DNA of 64,000 nt from assembly GCA_028282295.1 (NCBI GenBank), contig JANQIE010000063.1, forward strand, positions 1-64,000, read 5' to 3'. The notes beneath the pieces are model-generated. The model ran no database searches and was not told the DNA's origin. It saw only the letters and a list, made by a program, of their open reading frames with translations. Position 1 is the first letter of the stretch; the number at the start of each line of letters is the position of its first letter. Positions 25,640 to 34,352 of the stretch are shown here, piece by piece. The DNA is from Desulfobacterales bacterium. GTDB lineage: Bacteria; Desulfobacterota; Desulfobacteria; Desulfobacterales; JANQIE01. The position numbers and the translations under genes are program-made.

Positions 25640-26004
25640 TCAATCCAGGCCTGCGGATGCAAACGGTTCTGAGAAATCGAGATGTTGGTGAAGTGTGCCG
25701 GTCAATATATGCAGATCAGATTTGCAATAACATCCACTGTCATTAATGCAAATAAATTATTATGTTTTATGCCATTTTGACCGGTTTCGGTCAAGCGCCC
25801 CAAGGCGGTTGATACAACAGGCCATAACGGATTGCAGCAAACAGCATGCCACCTGTTGTTCGTCTATTCGTGGGGGGATTGCACTGCGTTGTCTACTTTG
25901 GCGGTCATGATCTACAAAGGGGATATGTGCCGAAGATGGGATGGGATTCCCGGGAATACCGCCGTCATTTTTTTGACATGCGTAAAAAAAAACCGCGTCC
26001 GGGT
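25640..26004. other. 365-bp gap without a recognised gene
   Basis: This is AT-rich sequence upstream of the AMIN/TPR gene and downstream of the next regulator. No -24/-12 match with correct spacing was found by eye. A small palindrome (GGATTCCCGGGAATACC, about 25946-25962) and an A9 run are present. Confidence 0.5.
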
Positions 26005-27390
26005 TCAGTCGGTGGCCTCGAGTTTCATCTTCTTGATTTTTTCCACCAGGGTGGTGCGATTCATTTTTAACAGCTCGGCGGCTTTGGCCTTGATCCAGTT
26101 GGTTTGATTCAAGGCTTGCAGGATCAAAGTGCGCTGGTAATGTTCCACAGCATCGTTGAAACCGATCCCCTCTTCCAGAGTGATGGTGGCGGAGGGCGGT
26201 TCGGAAACCGATTTACCGCAGACTCTTTCGGGCAGATCGGATAATTCAATGGTCGGTTCCTCGACCAATACCGACAAACGCTCAATCATGTTTTCCAGTT
26301 CGCGCACATTGCCGGGCCAATCATAGCGCATCATGGCTTTACGCGCCTCATCGGAAAAGGTCTTGACCCTTTTCTGGTCGGAGCGACGCCGACCGCCCAG
26401 CCGCTTGAGGAAAAAATCGATCAGCAAGGGAATATCCGATTTGCGCTCGCGCAACGGGGGGATGCTTATGGGAATAACATTCAACCGATAGTACAAATCC
26501 TCGCGGAACGTCCGCTCCTCGATGGATGAGATCAGGTCTTTGTTGGTAGCGGCGATTACCCGGATATCGACCTTTTGGGATTTGGTGCTGCCGACACGTT
26601 CAAACGTCTGTTCCTGCAACACCCGCAAGAGCTTGACTTGCAGGTCCGGACTCATGTCGCCGATTTCGTCGAGAAAAATCGTCCCCTCGTTGGCCATTTC
26701 AAACCGGCCGATGCGGGTGCGGTGCGCACCGGTAAAGGCGCCTTTCTCATGACCGAAAAGCTCGCTTTCAAGCAGTTCGCCGGGAATCGCCCCGCAGTTG
26801 ATAATCACCAACGGTTTGTCGCGCCGATCACTGTTGTAGTGAATGGCGCGGGCAATGAGTTCCTTGCCGGTGCCGCTTTCGCCGGTAATCAAAATGGTGC
26901 TGCCCGATTGGGCGACCTTTTCCACCGCTTTGAAAACTTTTTGTATTTTGGGACTCTCGCCGACCAGTTCACCGAATTTAAAACCCCGGGCGCCGTCTTC
27001 ACGACGTCGCTTCAAACCGGTGAGTTTACGCGATTGGGGGGCATTGCGAATGATTTCGGCCAGATCGTCGATGTTTTCGGACACGCCGATAAAATCGAAC
27101 GCGCCCCGCTTTATTGCAATGACCGAATCCTTAATGGAGGCTTCCTTGGCGAAAACGATACATTTGGTTTGCGGACAATTGGCCGTTAAATAATCCAGCA
27201 AGTTATTTCCGGAAGCATCCCGGGTGTCCAAGGCCGCAAGGACGAATTGAAAAAGTTGATCGGTAAAAAAGCCTGAAGTCAGATCGCGTGTGCCGATTAG
27301 CTGCACTTGAAAACCATCGAGATTTTTCAAAGAACCTACAAGAACATCAGAGACGCCGGGATCGTCTTCAACTACGAGAATTGTAGGCAT
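26005..27390 (-). CDS. Sigma-54-dependent activator with degenerate receiver (FlrA/FleQ-like)
   Basis: The 461-residue product starts at the ATG at 27390 (GAAGG five bases upstream); the TTG at 27402 is rejected. The receiver-like domain (2-120) keeps an Asp in VLAALDTRD, but the usual Lys-Pro pair is replaced (DFIGVSENIDD). Phosphorylation control is therefore doubtful. The AAA+ core has GESGTGKELIARAIHYN and GAFTGAHRTR, and the Fis-type end has IKAKAAELLKMNRTTLVEKI. Such activators without a working receiver (FlrA, FleQ) head flagellar hierarchies; the assignment here is inference from context. Confidence 0.85.
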   Translation of the reverse strand: MPTILVVEDDPGVSDVLVGSLKNLDGFQVQLIGTRDLTSGFFTDQLFQFVLAALDTRDASGNNLLDYLTANCPQTKCIVFAKEASIKDSVIAIKRGAFDFIGVSENIDDLAEIIRNAPQSRKLTGLKRRREDGARGFKFGELVGESPKIQKVFKAVEKVAQSGSTILITGESGTGKELIARAIHYNSDRRDKPLVIINCGAIPGELLESELFGHEKGAFTGAHRTRIGRFEMANEGTIFLDEIGDMSPDLQVKLLRVLQEQTFERVGSTKSQKVDIRVIAATNKDLISSIEERTFREDLYYRLNVIPISIPPLRERKSDIPLLIDFFLKRLGGRRRSDQKRVKTFSDEARKAMMRYDWPGNVRELENMIERLSVLVEEPTIELSDLPERVCGKSVSEPPSATITLEEGIGFNDAVEHYQRTLILQALNQTNWIKAKAAELLKMNRTTLVEKIKKMKLEATD

Positions 27391-27505
27391 AGTCACCTTC
27401 AAAATATTTAAGTCTGACTAACGGGGGTCGGCGTAACAACCCGACATTCCCGAAAAAAAAGGCCACTTAAGTAATGAATATACTCCTATAGCGCAAAAGT
27501 CCCGA

Positions 27506-27886
27506 TTATCCAAATATTTTTTCTAATTTTTCAGTGATCGCTTCGGCTGTAAAGGGTTTGACTACGTAGTTGGACACGCCGGCTTGCACGGCATCGATGA
27601 CGTTTTGTTTTTGTGCCTCGGCTGTAACCATCAAAAAGGGGATCTCTTTCAGGTCGTCACTCGCACGGACGGCTTTGAGCAACTCCAGTCCGGTCATTTT
27701 CGGCATGTTCCAATCGGAAACGATCAGATCGACTTTATTTTTCTTGAGTTCTTCCAGGGCCGTTGTGCCGTCATCCGCTTCGACAATGTTGGTAAAACCG
27801 ATCTGTTTCAAGATGTTCTTCATGATTCGGCGCATTGTCGCGAAATCGTCCACAATCAATATCTTCATGGACAGATCCATTGCCAT
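27506..27886 (-). CDS. cheY: Chemotaxis response regulator CheY
   Basis: The 126-residue single receiver domain has all functional residues: an acidic pair in ILIVDDFATMRR, the phospho-acceptor in LIVSDWNMPKMTGLELL, the Thr in FLMVTAEAQ and the Lys in NYVVKPFTAEA. The sequence is close to classical CheY proteins that bind FliM. It starts with ATG at 27886, with AAGGAGG seven bases upstream. It lies next to a CheX-like gene, which could provide its phosphatase. Confidence 0.94.
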   Translation of the reverse strand: MAMDLSMKILIVDDFATMRRIMKNILKQIGFTNIVEADDGTTALEELKKNKVDLIVSDWNMPKMTGLELLKAVRASDDLKEIPFLMVTAEAQKQNVIDAVQAGVSNYVVKPFTAEAITEKLEKIFG

Positions 27887-28009
27887 TGTTAGTCCTCCTT
27901 TTTTAACGAAAACGTGGGTGTACCAAAGTCATATTTTTTTAGATTGTGCCCATCGATAAACCTTAGGCAATTATAACCGATTTTGCAATCGACCATTCAG
28001 GCCGACACC

Positions 28010-28471
28010 TTAATTATCGATACACACTTCGATGGTGAAGTTGCCCCCGTCGGTGGTGAACGGGATTGCGATTTTCGGTCCGCTCGTAATGTGAGCGATC
28101 CGATGGTTTTTACCGGTGATGACCGACGGGATCGCCCCCTCGAAAACCCGACCCTGCTCTTCCAACTGCCGCCGGGCCTGCCCTGAAATCATATTGGTCA
28201 ACTCGCCGACCGCGTCGGCAACTTCGCTGTTGAGCTCGGCCATTTCCTCGCCAAACATATTCGACACGACTTTCAAAATACACGGCTCATCAAACGTCAC
28301 CGAAACGGTTCCATTTGCTTCGCCGGTCATACCGATTACGCCGGTGACATCTCCTTTGGCAATATCATCCTTCTTTAAATAAGGCTTGCCCGCAGTGGAT
28401 TTTATGAAAGCCATTGTTTCTAAAACGCTGATGGTTGCGTTTATGAAAGGGTTAATTAGTTTGGCGTCCAA
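28010..28471 (-). CDS. cheX: CheX-type chemotaxis phosphatase (copy 1)
   Basis: CheX proteins dephosphorylate CheY-P. The 153-residue product has the active-site pattern E-x-x-N in DAVGELTNMISGQ and the family stretch ILKVVSNMFGEEMAELN. The start is a TTG at 28471, supported by AAGGAGG seven bases before it. It lies 123 bp upstream of cheY on the same strand. A second CheX is encoded at 39043. Confidence 0.88.
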   Translation of the reverse strand: MDAKLINPFINATISVLETMAFIKSTAGKPYLKKDDIAKGDVTGVIGMTGEANGTVSVTFDEPCILKVVSNMFGEEMAELNSEVADAVGELTNMISGQARRQLEEQGRVFEGAIPSVITGKNHRIAHITSGPKIAIPFTTDGGNFTIEVCIDN

Positions 28472-28684
28472 TGGGTTTCCTCCTTTATGTCTGCATCGCG
28501 CTTAAGGATCAAGCAGATCGTTGGCTGTTTATTCTCACAAATTATAAATCCAATTAAATGAAGTCCGGAAATTGAACATCCGGAAATGCATTTTTAGAGC
28601 GGAAACCGAAAGCGAATCAAAAAAGGCCGGCAGTGAACTTTAGAATCGATCGACCAGATGCCATACCGGGTTTGGGCCGGATTT

Positions 28685-29038
28685 TCAGGCAATGTCATCC
28701 GGTTCGGATGAATTATAGCGTACAATATTTTTCAAATGTGAATAACTGTCAAGATCCATCGATTCAAATGCGATGGCGATGCCCTTTTCGCTTTGACGCG
28801 CCACCCTGCCGTTGATCTTCAAGGCAATCTCGTCCACCATGCCCGTTAAAAAGATCCGGACACGGCATTTGGTGCCCACCGGGCTGGTTTCGCCCGTCTC
28901 GATAAAAATGCCCTTCAGGCTTAAATCTTTGGAATTGCCATCCATCTGAAATTCATTTTTGTCGGTGGTCACCACAATGCGGGTTTGAAAACCGACCCGC
29001 GCGTTCTCGCGCCTTTCCCTGGTATTGGAATCACTCAT
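28685..29038 (-). CDS. PilZ domain protein
   Basis: The 117-residue single PilZ domain has both c-di-GMP-binding elements: RRENAR (RxxxR) near residue 9 and KDLSLKGIFIE (DxSxxG) near residue 40. It probably binds c-di-GMP and passes the signal to a partner by direct contact. A second PilZ gene lies 57 bp upstream on the same strand, and an HD-GYP gene lies beyond that, making a compact c-di-GMP group beside cheX and cheY. Confidence 0.88.
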   Translation of the reverse strand: MSDSNTRERRENARVGFQTRIVVTTDKNEFQMDGNSKDLSLKGIFIETGETSPVGTKCRVRIFLTGMVDEIALKINGRVARQSEKGIAIAFESMDLDSYSHLKNIVRYNSSEPDDIA

Positions 29039-29095
29039 GGCAAGCCTGTTAAGTTTGACCGTTCATATTGCGACACGGTCTTGTGTGTCCATGGC

Positions 29096-29680
29096 TCAAG
29101 GCTCATCCTGAAGCTCTTTGGCCTGGCGTATTATTTCGCGTTGCTGACTGAACGTGCAACTGATCAACAATTCTCTTTCACGTTCGGTGATGTCTAAAAA
29201 CTTGACCCCCACGAGGCTATGACGGTCACTTTCCGGATGGGGTGAGATACGAACCACCTTTGCACATACTTTGAACAGACCCAATGGAAATCCCGGCAGT
29301 TCGAGCGCAATTTGCAGCAGTTGGCCCTCGGCAACATTGCCGGTGATCTTTAAACTGGCGCCCGATCCGCTGATATCCTCGGTTTCCACAACATCGACAA
29401 AATCTTTCGACACCGCCTTGTCGTCCAGTAACCGCAAGACACGATCCAGTTTTTCATCGATCTGGTTTAAATGGGCGGCAAAGTAATACAAAAAAGCATT
29501 GGCGCGATCCCACCGCTGTTCATTTGCCAGATGAGCCAGGTTGGTGGGCAACGGGGGAATCGTCGCCTTCATGGCACGAATCTTCTCGTATTGCCGGGCT
29601 GTCAGGGGCACGGCTCTGGCGCGCGTGCAGATCGTTGACCGCACGAATTCGCGTTTTTCTTTGTCTTTAGCGTCGGTCAT
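29096..29680 (-). CDS. PilZ-like protein with a helical insertion
   Basis: The ATG at 29680 (AGGA five bases upstream) gives 194 residues. KREFVR near residue 8 is an RxxxR element and EDISGSGASLK near residue 104 is a DxSxxG element. Unlike in a standard PilZ domain, about 90 residues separate them; the insert is helical and rich in Ala/Leu (for example ANAFLYYFAAHLNQIDEKLD). The C-terminal part continues as a PilZ barrel, FPLGLFKVCAKVVRISPHPE. It may be a c-di-GMP receptor with a built-in dimerisation helix; that role is inference. Confidence 0.75.
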   Translation of the reverse strand: MTDAKDKEKREFVRSTICTRARAVPLTARQYEKIRAMKATIPPLPTNLAHLANEQRWDRANAFLYYFAAHLNQIDEKLDRVLRLLDDKAVSKDFVDVVETEDISGSGASLKITGNVAEGQLLQIALELPGFPLGLFKVCAKVVRISPHPESDRHSLVGVKFLDITERERELLISCTFSQQREIIRQAKELQDEP

Positions 29681-29833
29681 CAATTTCCTGCTAAAAGATC
29701 CGGATTAAAAAAACAAGTTGATGTTCGGCAGACAAATTAGAGGCGGCAATTTGACAGGATTCGGTGTCTGAGCCTTTTTTTCTATAACACTAGGTTGGAA
29801 ATGTGTAAACCCCTTAAACAATTCAAATTGCCG

Positions 29834-29863
29834 TCAAAAGGTACCATTTCCGGATGGACATTA
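29834..29863. repeat. Family R1 repeat, right arm only
   Basis: AAAGGTACCATTTCCGGATG followed by GACA matches the right terminal arm of R1. It overlaps the last bases of the HD-GYP gene and has no partner arm nearby. Confidence 0.6.
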
Positions 29864-31429
29864 GCCGGTCGGCGAGGGCAATGCGTCCTGCCGGTGCAGT
29901 TCCAAAAACACTTTGACGACGTCGGGATCGAACTGCGAACCGGAACAGTCTGTCATGATGTTGATAATCTTTTCCTGGGGCATGCGACGCCGGTAGGCGC
30001 GGTCCGAGGCCATGGCGTCATAGGCGTCTGCAACCGATAAAATACGCGCCAACAACGGAATCTGTTCGCCTGCCAGCCCATCCGGGTAACCCTTGCCGTC
30101 AAACCGTTCGTGATGGTTATGGATGATCTGACGTTCTTTATCCCAAAGCCCCAGGTGGGCCACGATTTCGGCGCCCATCGCCGGGTGCGCCTTTATTTTT
30201 TCATACTCGTCATTCGTCAATTTGCCGGGTTTGAGCAAGATATCGTCCCGCACACCGATCTTGCCGATATCATGCAGCGGGCCTGCAAATTTGAGCACTT
30301 CCAGTTCCTCACTGGACAGCCCGACATGCTCTCCGATCGCCACCGCAATAGCGGTGACCCGGTTGGAATGCTGCTGGGTGTAGGGATCACGCGCCTCGAT
30401 GGCCTTGACAAAGGCATACATGGTCGCAAAAAGATTGTCATAGATATTTTCATAAAGCGCCAGGTTTTCAATCGACCGCGATGCATTGGCGGTTATTGAG
30501 CTCATGTAGTAGAGATCTTTTTCACTAAAGCCCTCCGGGCCGTTGCGCTTGATCCCGGTCAAGACACCGAACACCTTCTCACGAATTTTCAACGGAACTG
30601 CCATAAAGGAATGAATTTGGGGGGAAAGGCGGCGCACCGATTTATTATTATTGGCGATCAAAAGCGGAATCTCGTCGGCGGCGATCTCCTTGATCAGCGC
30701 CGCGATCGGCTCGGGTGCCTGCGTGTCTTTTTGACGCAATTGCCCGCCCAATTGTGCGACCGTTTCCGCCTGGCCTTGTTTGGTGCAGCATTCGGCGGCG
30801 GCAATGCGAAACGGGTCCCGAATCGACTCGTTTATCAGATAAAAGCAGGCCTGTTCGGCCGGTGTGATTTCGGTGGCCATCTCGACGATCCGGGTGAACA
30901 CCTGGGCGCTGGTGCTTAACGACGAAAAACCCGACATAATTTTGTTCAGCAGGCGCAGTTCCTCAACCTTGTAAGATAACTCCCGGTTTAGCTTTTCGAT
31001 GCGCGCCTTGCTTTCAACCTCTTTTTTCAGCAGGATATTTTCAGCGAACAACTGACGCTCACGCAGAACCCGCTCGACGCAAAGTTCCATCTGACTGAGG
31101 TTGACCGGCTTGATCAAAAAATCGACGACACCGTTTTTCAAGGTGCGGATGGTGTTTTCCAGAGACGGATAGCCGGTCATGATAATAACCGGCAGGGTGT
31201 TGTCCTTGAGCCGGATACGCTCGGCAAGCTCCAACCCATCCATCTGCGGCATATTGATATCGGTAAAGCAGCAATCGACATTTTCATTATCAATAATTTT
31301 TACCGCTTCAAAACCGTTGCGCGCCGTCAGGACATCATACCCTTTGCGCTGAAAATACTCGCCGGCAATTTCGAGGATACTTTCCTCGTCATCGACAAAC
31401 AGTATCTTTTCTTTTTTTTCCTGGACCAT
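29861..31429 (-). CDS. Response regulator with GAF and HD-GYP domains
   Basis: The ATG at 31429 gives 522 residues (a TTG at 31462 is an alternative). The receiver (about 5-120) has the phospho-acceptor in DCCFTDINMPQMDGLELA and the Lys in DFLIKPVNL. A coiled linker and GAF-like domain follow (about 165-315, AVPLKIREKVFGVLTGIKRN). The HD-GYP domain (about 335-510) has GPLHDIGKIGVRDDILLKPG, HHERFDGKGYPDGL and ARILSVADAYDAM, so it should hydrolyse c-di-GMP. It likely feeds the neighbouring PilZ proteins. Confidence 0.93.
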   Translation of the reverse strand: MVQEKKEKILFVDDEESILEIAGEYFQRKGYDVLTARNGFEAVKIIDNENVDCCFTDINMPQMDGLELAERIRLKDNTLPVIIMTGYPSLENTIRTLKNGVVDFLIKPVNLSQMELCVERVLRERQLFAENILLKKEVESKARIEKLNRELSYKVEELRLLNKIMSGFSSLSTSAQVFTRIVEMATEITPAEQACFYLINESIRDPFRIAAAECCTKQGQAETVAQLGGQLRQKDTQAPEPIAALIKEIAADEIPLLIANNNKSVRRLSPQIHSFMAVPLKIREKVFGVLTGIKRNGPEGFSEKDLYYMSSITANASRSIENLALYENIYDNLFATMYAFVKAIEARDPYTQQHSNRVTAIAVAIGEHVGLSSEELEVLKFAGPLHDIGKIGVRDDILLKPGKLTNDEYEKIKAHPAMGAEIVAHLGLWDKERQIIHNHHERFDGKGYPDGLAGEQIPLLARILSVADAYDAMASDRAYRRRMPQEKIINIMTDCSGSQFDPDVVKVFLELHRQDALPSPTG

Positions 31430-31650
31430 TAACTCGCTCAAACCCAATCCCTTGTTATTCAACTGCGTCCGGTCACAGGCGGTAAATACACGCCCGGATA
31501 CAAATTAACTTTAAAGTAGGTATTGATATTATCGACCAAATTGTGAAAAGATTTATCAGTTTTATAGTTTTTTTCACGGCGTTAGGAAAATCGCTATACT
31601 GTGTCAACACCAGCGATAACTTTAAAAATAAAAACCCACATCAAAATCAA

Positions 31651-32262
31651 ATGACCCCATCAGACACCCCCAAATTACTGGCATTTTACGGCAGCCCGCG
31701 TCGCAACGGCAATACAACCACCCTGCTCAATGAAGCGGTGGCCGGCGCCCGTCAGGCCGGCGCCCGGGTACGCGAATATACCCTGCGGGATCTAAAACTA
31801 TCCCCCTGCCTGGAAATTTACGGTTGCAAGCAAAACGGACGCTGCATCATCAATGATGATTTTCAGCAAATCTATGATGACATCCAAACCTGCGACGGCA
31901 TCATGCTGGCATCGCCCATTTTTTTCTACACCGTCAGTGCCCACACCAAAATTTTGATGGATCGCTGTCAATCATTCTGGGTGAAAAAAAACTGGGTGAC
32001 ATCCACACCGCCCAACACGCTGCGGCCGCCACGCCCCGGTTTGTTCATATCCGTGGGGGCAACCCGGGGCAACAAACTGTTTGAAGGCGCGCTGTTGACG
32101 GTACGCTATTTCTTTGAGGCCATCGACACGCGCCTCTGGCAATCACTGCTTTATAAAGGATTGGATTCTGAAAAGGATATCCGGCAGCATCCGGCGTATC
32201 GCAAGGAGGCGCACACCACGGGCGGTGCGATGGTTGAGCATTTGAGGTCCGGCGGGGTTTGA
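31651..32262 (+). CDS. NADPH-dependent FMN reductase / flavodoxin-fold oxidoreductase
   Basis: With the ATG at 31651 the product is 203 residues and begins just before the flavodoxin-like FMN loop LLAFYGSPRRNGNTTTLLNE. A GTG at 31543 would add a hydrophobic leader with no support. A Cys pair in SPCLEIYGCKQNGRC matches the iron-sulfur-flavoprotein subgroup of NAD(P)H oxidoreductases common in anaerobes. MLASPIFFYTVSAHTKILMD is the usual flavin-contact segment. It probably reduces flavins or quinones; the substrate is unknown. It is convergent with tpx. Confidence 0.85.
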   Translation: MTPSDTPKLLAFYGSPRRNGNTTTLLNEAVAGARQAGARVREYTLRDLKLSPCLEIYGCKQNGRCIINDDFQQIYDDIQTCDGIMLASPIFFYTVSAHTKILMDRCQSFWVKKNWVTSTPPNTLRPPRPGLFISVGATRGNKLFEGALLTVRYFFEAIDTRLWQSLLYKGLDSEKDIRQHPAYRKEAHTTGGAMVEHLRSGGV

Positions 32263-32328
32263 TCTGTTGGAGGTACCGGAGTCAGCCCTACGCCACTGAA
32301 TCGGCCACCGACTCCGGGTCTGCGAAAT

Positions 32329-32844
32329 TTAAACGATCTCTTCCAAGGCCGACATGACCGCGTCATATTCCGGTTCATCGGCAACTTCCGGCACCAATTG
32401 TTTGTAACGAACGATCCCTTTCTCATCGACGATGAGAACCGCGCGTGCCAACAGCCGCAACTCCTTGATCAGCAAACCGTATTTTTCGCCGAAATCGGCA
32501 TTTTGATGATCCGAAAGCGTCACCACCTTATCGACGCCGGCAGCCCCGCACCATCTTTTCTGCGCAAACGGCAGATCCATGCTGATGGTCAAAATGACCG
32601 TCTTGTCGGCCACCTTGCCGGCGGCCTCGTTAAACTTGCGTGTTTGCACGTCGCAAACCGGCGTATCCAGGGAAGGGACCGCGGATATTACAATCACCTT
32701 GCCCTCAAACGAAGATAACCGCACCGGCTGTAGATCATTATCCAACACCACAAAATCCGGCGCCTGTTCCCCCACATTGACCTCGGTTCCAACCAGGGTC
32801 AACGGATTGCCTTTCATCGTGATAAGGCCTCTTTTTTCCGTCAT
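32329..32844 (-). CDS. tpx: Thiol peroxidase Tpx
   Basis: Tpx is an atypical 2-Cys peroxiredoxin that reduces hydroperoxides with thioredoxin. The 171-residue product has the peroxidatic Cys in PSLDTPVCDVQTRKFN and the resolving Cys in FAQKRWCGAAG, both at the expected places. It starts with ATG at 32844, with AAGGAGG six bases upstream. A weak GC-rich hairpin (CCGGAGTC/GACTCCGG, 32276-32317) lies between its end and the flavin reductase end. It probably protects an anaerobe from oxidative stress. Confidence 0.94.
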   Translation of the reverse strand: MTEKRGLITMKGNPLTLVGTEVNVGEQAPDFVVLDNDLQPVRLSSFEGKVIVISAVPSLDTPVCDVQTRKFNEAAGKVADKTVILTISMDLPFAQKRWCGAAGVDKVVTLSDHQNADFGEKYGLLIKELRLLARAVLIVDEKGIVRYKQLVPEVADEPEYDAVMSALEEIV

Positions 32845-33002
32845 ATTCCGCCTCCTTTTGATTTACATTTGAATTGTCATGAATTTACGAATTGCAACTA
32901 TATTAAGACCGAATCCGCATGATGCAAGAAGATTCAAATTTGACATTTGGCCGTCATTTGATATGGGGAACTTTTTAATTTCATTTTTTCAAAGAGGTCC
33001 CC

Positions 33003-34106
33003 TTGCGTTTCTTATTTCTGGAACCCTTTTACGGCGGCTCGCACCGTGAATTTGCCGACGGTTTGATTGCCCATTCCAGCCACCGGATCGATCTGGTCAC
33101 CTTACCCGCCAGATTCTGGAAATGGCGCATGCGCGGCGCGGCGCTCCACTTTATCGAAAACATCCCCGCGTTGGACCGCTACGACGGCCTGATCTTGAGC
33201 GATCTGATGAGCCTGTCCGATTTCAAGGCGCTTGCCGGTGATGCCTGTCCACCCGCGTTCGTCTATTTCCATGAAAACCAGCTCACCTATCCGTTGGCGC
33301 CGGGCGAAAGCCAGGATTACCAGTTCGGCTTCACCGACATCACCACCGCTCTGAATGCCCAGCGAATCGCGTTCAATTCCCACACCCACGCCAACGCGTT
33401 CCTGGAAGCCGTCCCCGCATTCATGAAAATGATGCCGGAATACCGCCCTGACTGGGTCACGGCCAACATCCGCGCCAAAACCCGGGTGTTGTATCCCGGT
33501 TGCAGCTTTGCTTCTCAAACCGAAAGGCTGCCGCCGCCCGATCTTGATCCGCCCCTGATCATCTGGAACCATCGCTGGGAATTCGACAAAAACCCACACG
33601 ATTTTTTTGATGCGCTGGATGCGGCCCTGGCCCGGGGGCTCGAATTCAGACTGGCGTTGTTGGGCGAAAATTTCCAAATGGTGCCCAAACCCTTTATTTC
33701 CGCCCGCAAGCGCTATGGAGAGCGTATTGTCCAATACGGCTACGTCGCTTCCCGCCGCGCTTACTTTCGCTGGCTTGAACAGGGTGCCATCGTCATCAGC
33801 ACCGCGGACCAGGAAAACTTCGGCCTGTCGGTCGTCGAAGCGATCCGGCACGGCTGTTATCCGCTTTTACCCAATCGGCTGTCCTATCCGGAACTGATCC
33901 CGGACAAATTCCATTCGCAAGTACTGTACACCGACCAGACAGACCTTGTCACCAAACTGACCGGCCTGCTCAACGACTACCCATCGTGTGACCTTGCGCG
34001 ACAGATTCTGGCCAACGAAATGACGCGGTTTGCATGGCAGAATCAGATCCAACACTACGACCGGCTCCTGACCGGATTGGCCGCCGCAAAAACATCGCCG
34101 CCATGA
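33003..34106 (+). CDS. QTMAN-like glycosyltransferase (tRNA-queuosine mannosyltransferase family)
   Basis: The 367-residue product begins MRFLFLEPFYGGSHREFADG, the signature of the DUF3524/GTDC1 family. Also typical are LPARFWKWRMRGAA, YFHENQLTYPL and, near the end, the GT-B donor site region STADQENFGLSVVEAIRHGC. In vertebrates, GTDC1 is the QTMAN enzyme that adds mannose to queuosine in tRNA-Asp. The bacterial function is inferred. The start is a TTG at 33003 with AGAGG six bases before it. It is divergent from tpx; no other queuosine gene is visible in the window. Confidence 0.85.
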   Translation: MRFLFLEPFYGGSHREFADGLIAHSSHRIDLVTLPARFWKWRMRGAALHFIENIPALDRYDGLILSDLMSLSDFKALAGDACPPAFVYFHENQLTYPLAPGESQDYQFGFTDITTALNAQRIAFNSHTHANAFLEAVPAFMKMMPEYRPDWVTANIRAKTRVLYPGCSFASQTERLPPPDLDPPLIIWNHRWEFDKNPHDFFDALDAALARGLEFRLALLGENFQMVPKPFISARKRYGERIVQYGYVASRRAYFRWLEQGAIVISTADQENFGLSVVEAIRHGCYPLLPNRLSYPELIPDKFHSQVLYTDQTDLVTKLTGLLNDYPSCDLARQILANEMTRFAWQNQIQHYDRLLTGLAAAKTSPP

Positions 34107-34131
34107 AAGCGCCGGCCGGCGCCTCTCCCGC

Positions 34132-34230
34132 CTTAGGGCTCGCGCAAAAATAATTTTACATTTTAGGCGCCCGGATTTAGATCAGATCGGACCAAGATGA
34201 ACTGAAGCCGGGATGCATAAAGCCCTTACA
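34132..34230. repeat. Family R2 repeat, partial copy
   Basis: TTAGGGCTCGCGCAAAAATA at 34133, then TTTTAGGCGCCCGGATT, matches the left half of the palindrome at 61968; a degraded right half (AACTGAAGCCGGGATGCATA) follows. It lies in the 246-bp gap before motA copy 2. Confidence 0.7.
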
Positions 34231-34284
34231 CCACAATGTGGGCGTCCACAGGCATTTTTTAACAATAAAGATTAACCGATTAAC

Positions 34285-34312
34285 TACAGTTTTATATAGA
34301 TCGCGCCGATAA
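34285..34312 (+). promoter_or_regulatory. Sigma-28 (FliA) promoter candidate for second motAB
   Basis: TACAGTTT (34285-34292) and GCCGATAA (34305-34312) match TAAAGTTT and GCCGATAA at 15 of 16 positions, with a 12-base spacer (consensus 11). The -10 box is about 40 bp before the motA ATG. Confidence 0.65.
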
Positions 34313-34352
34313 AGAAGACAGCATTTCATCTTAATCCCAAACGGCAAAACAA

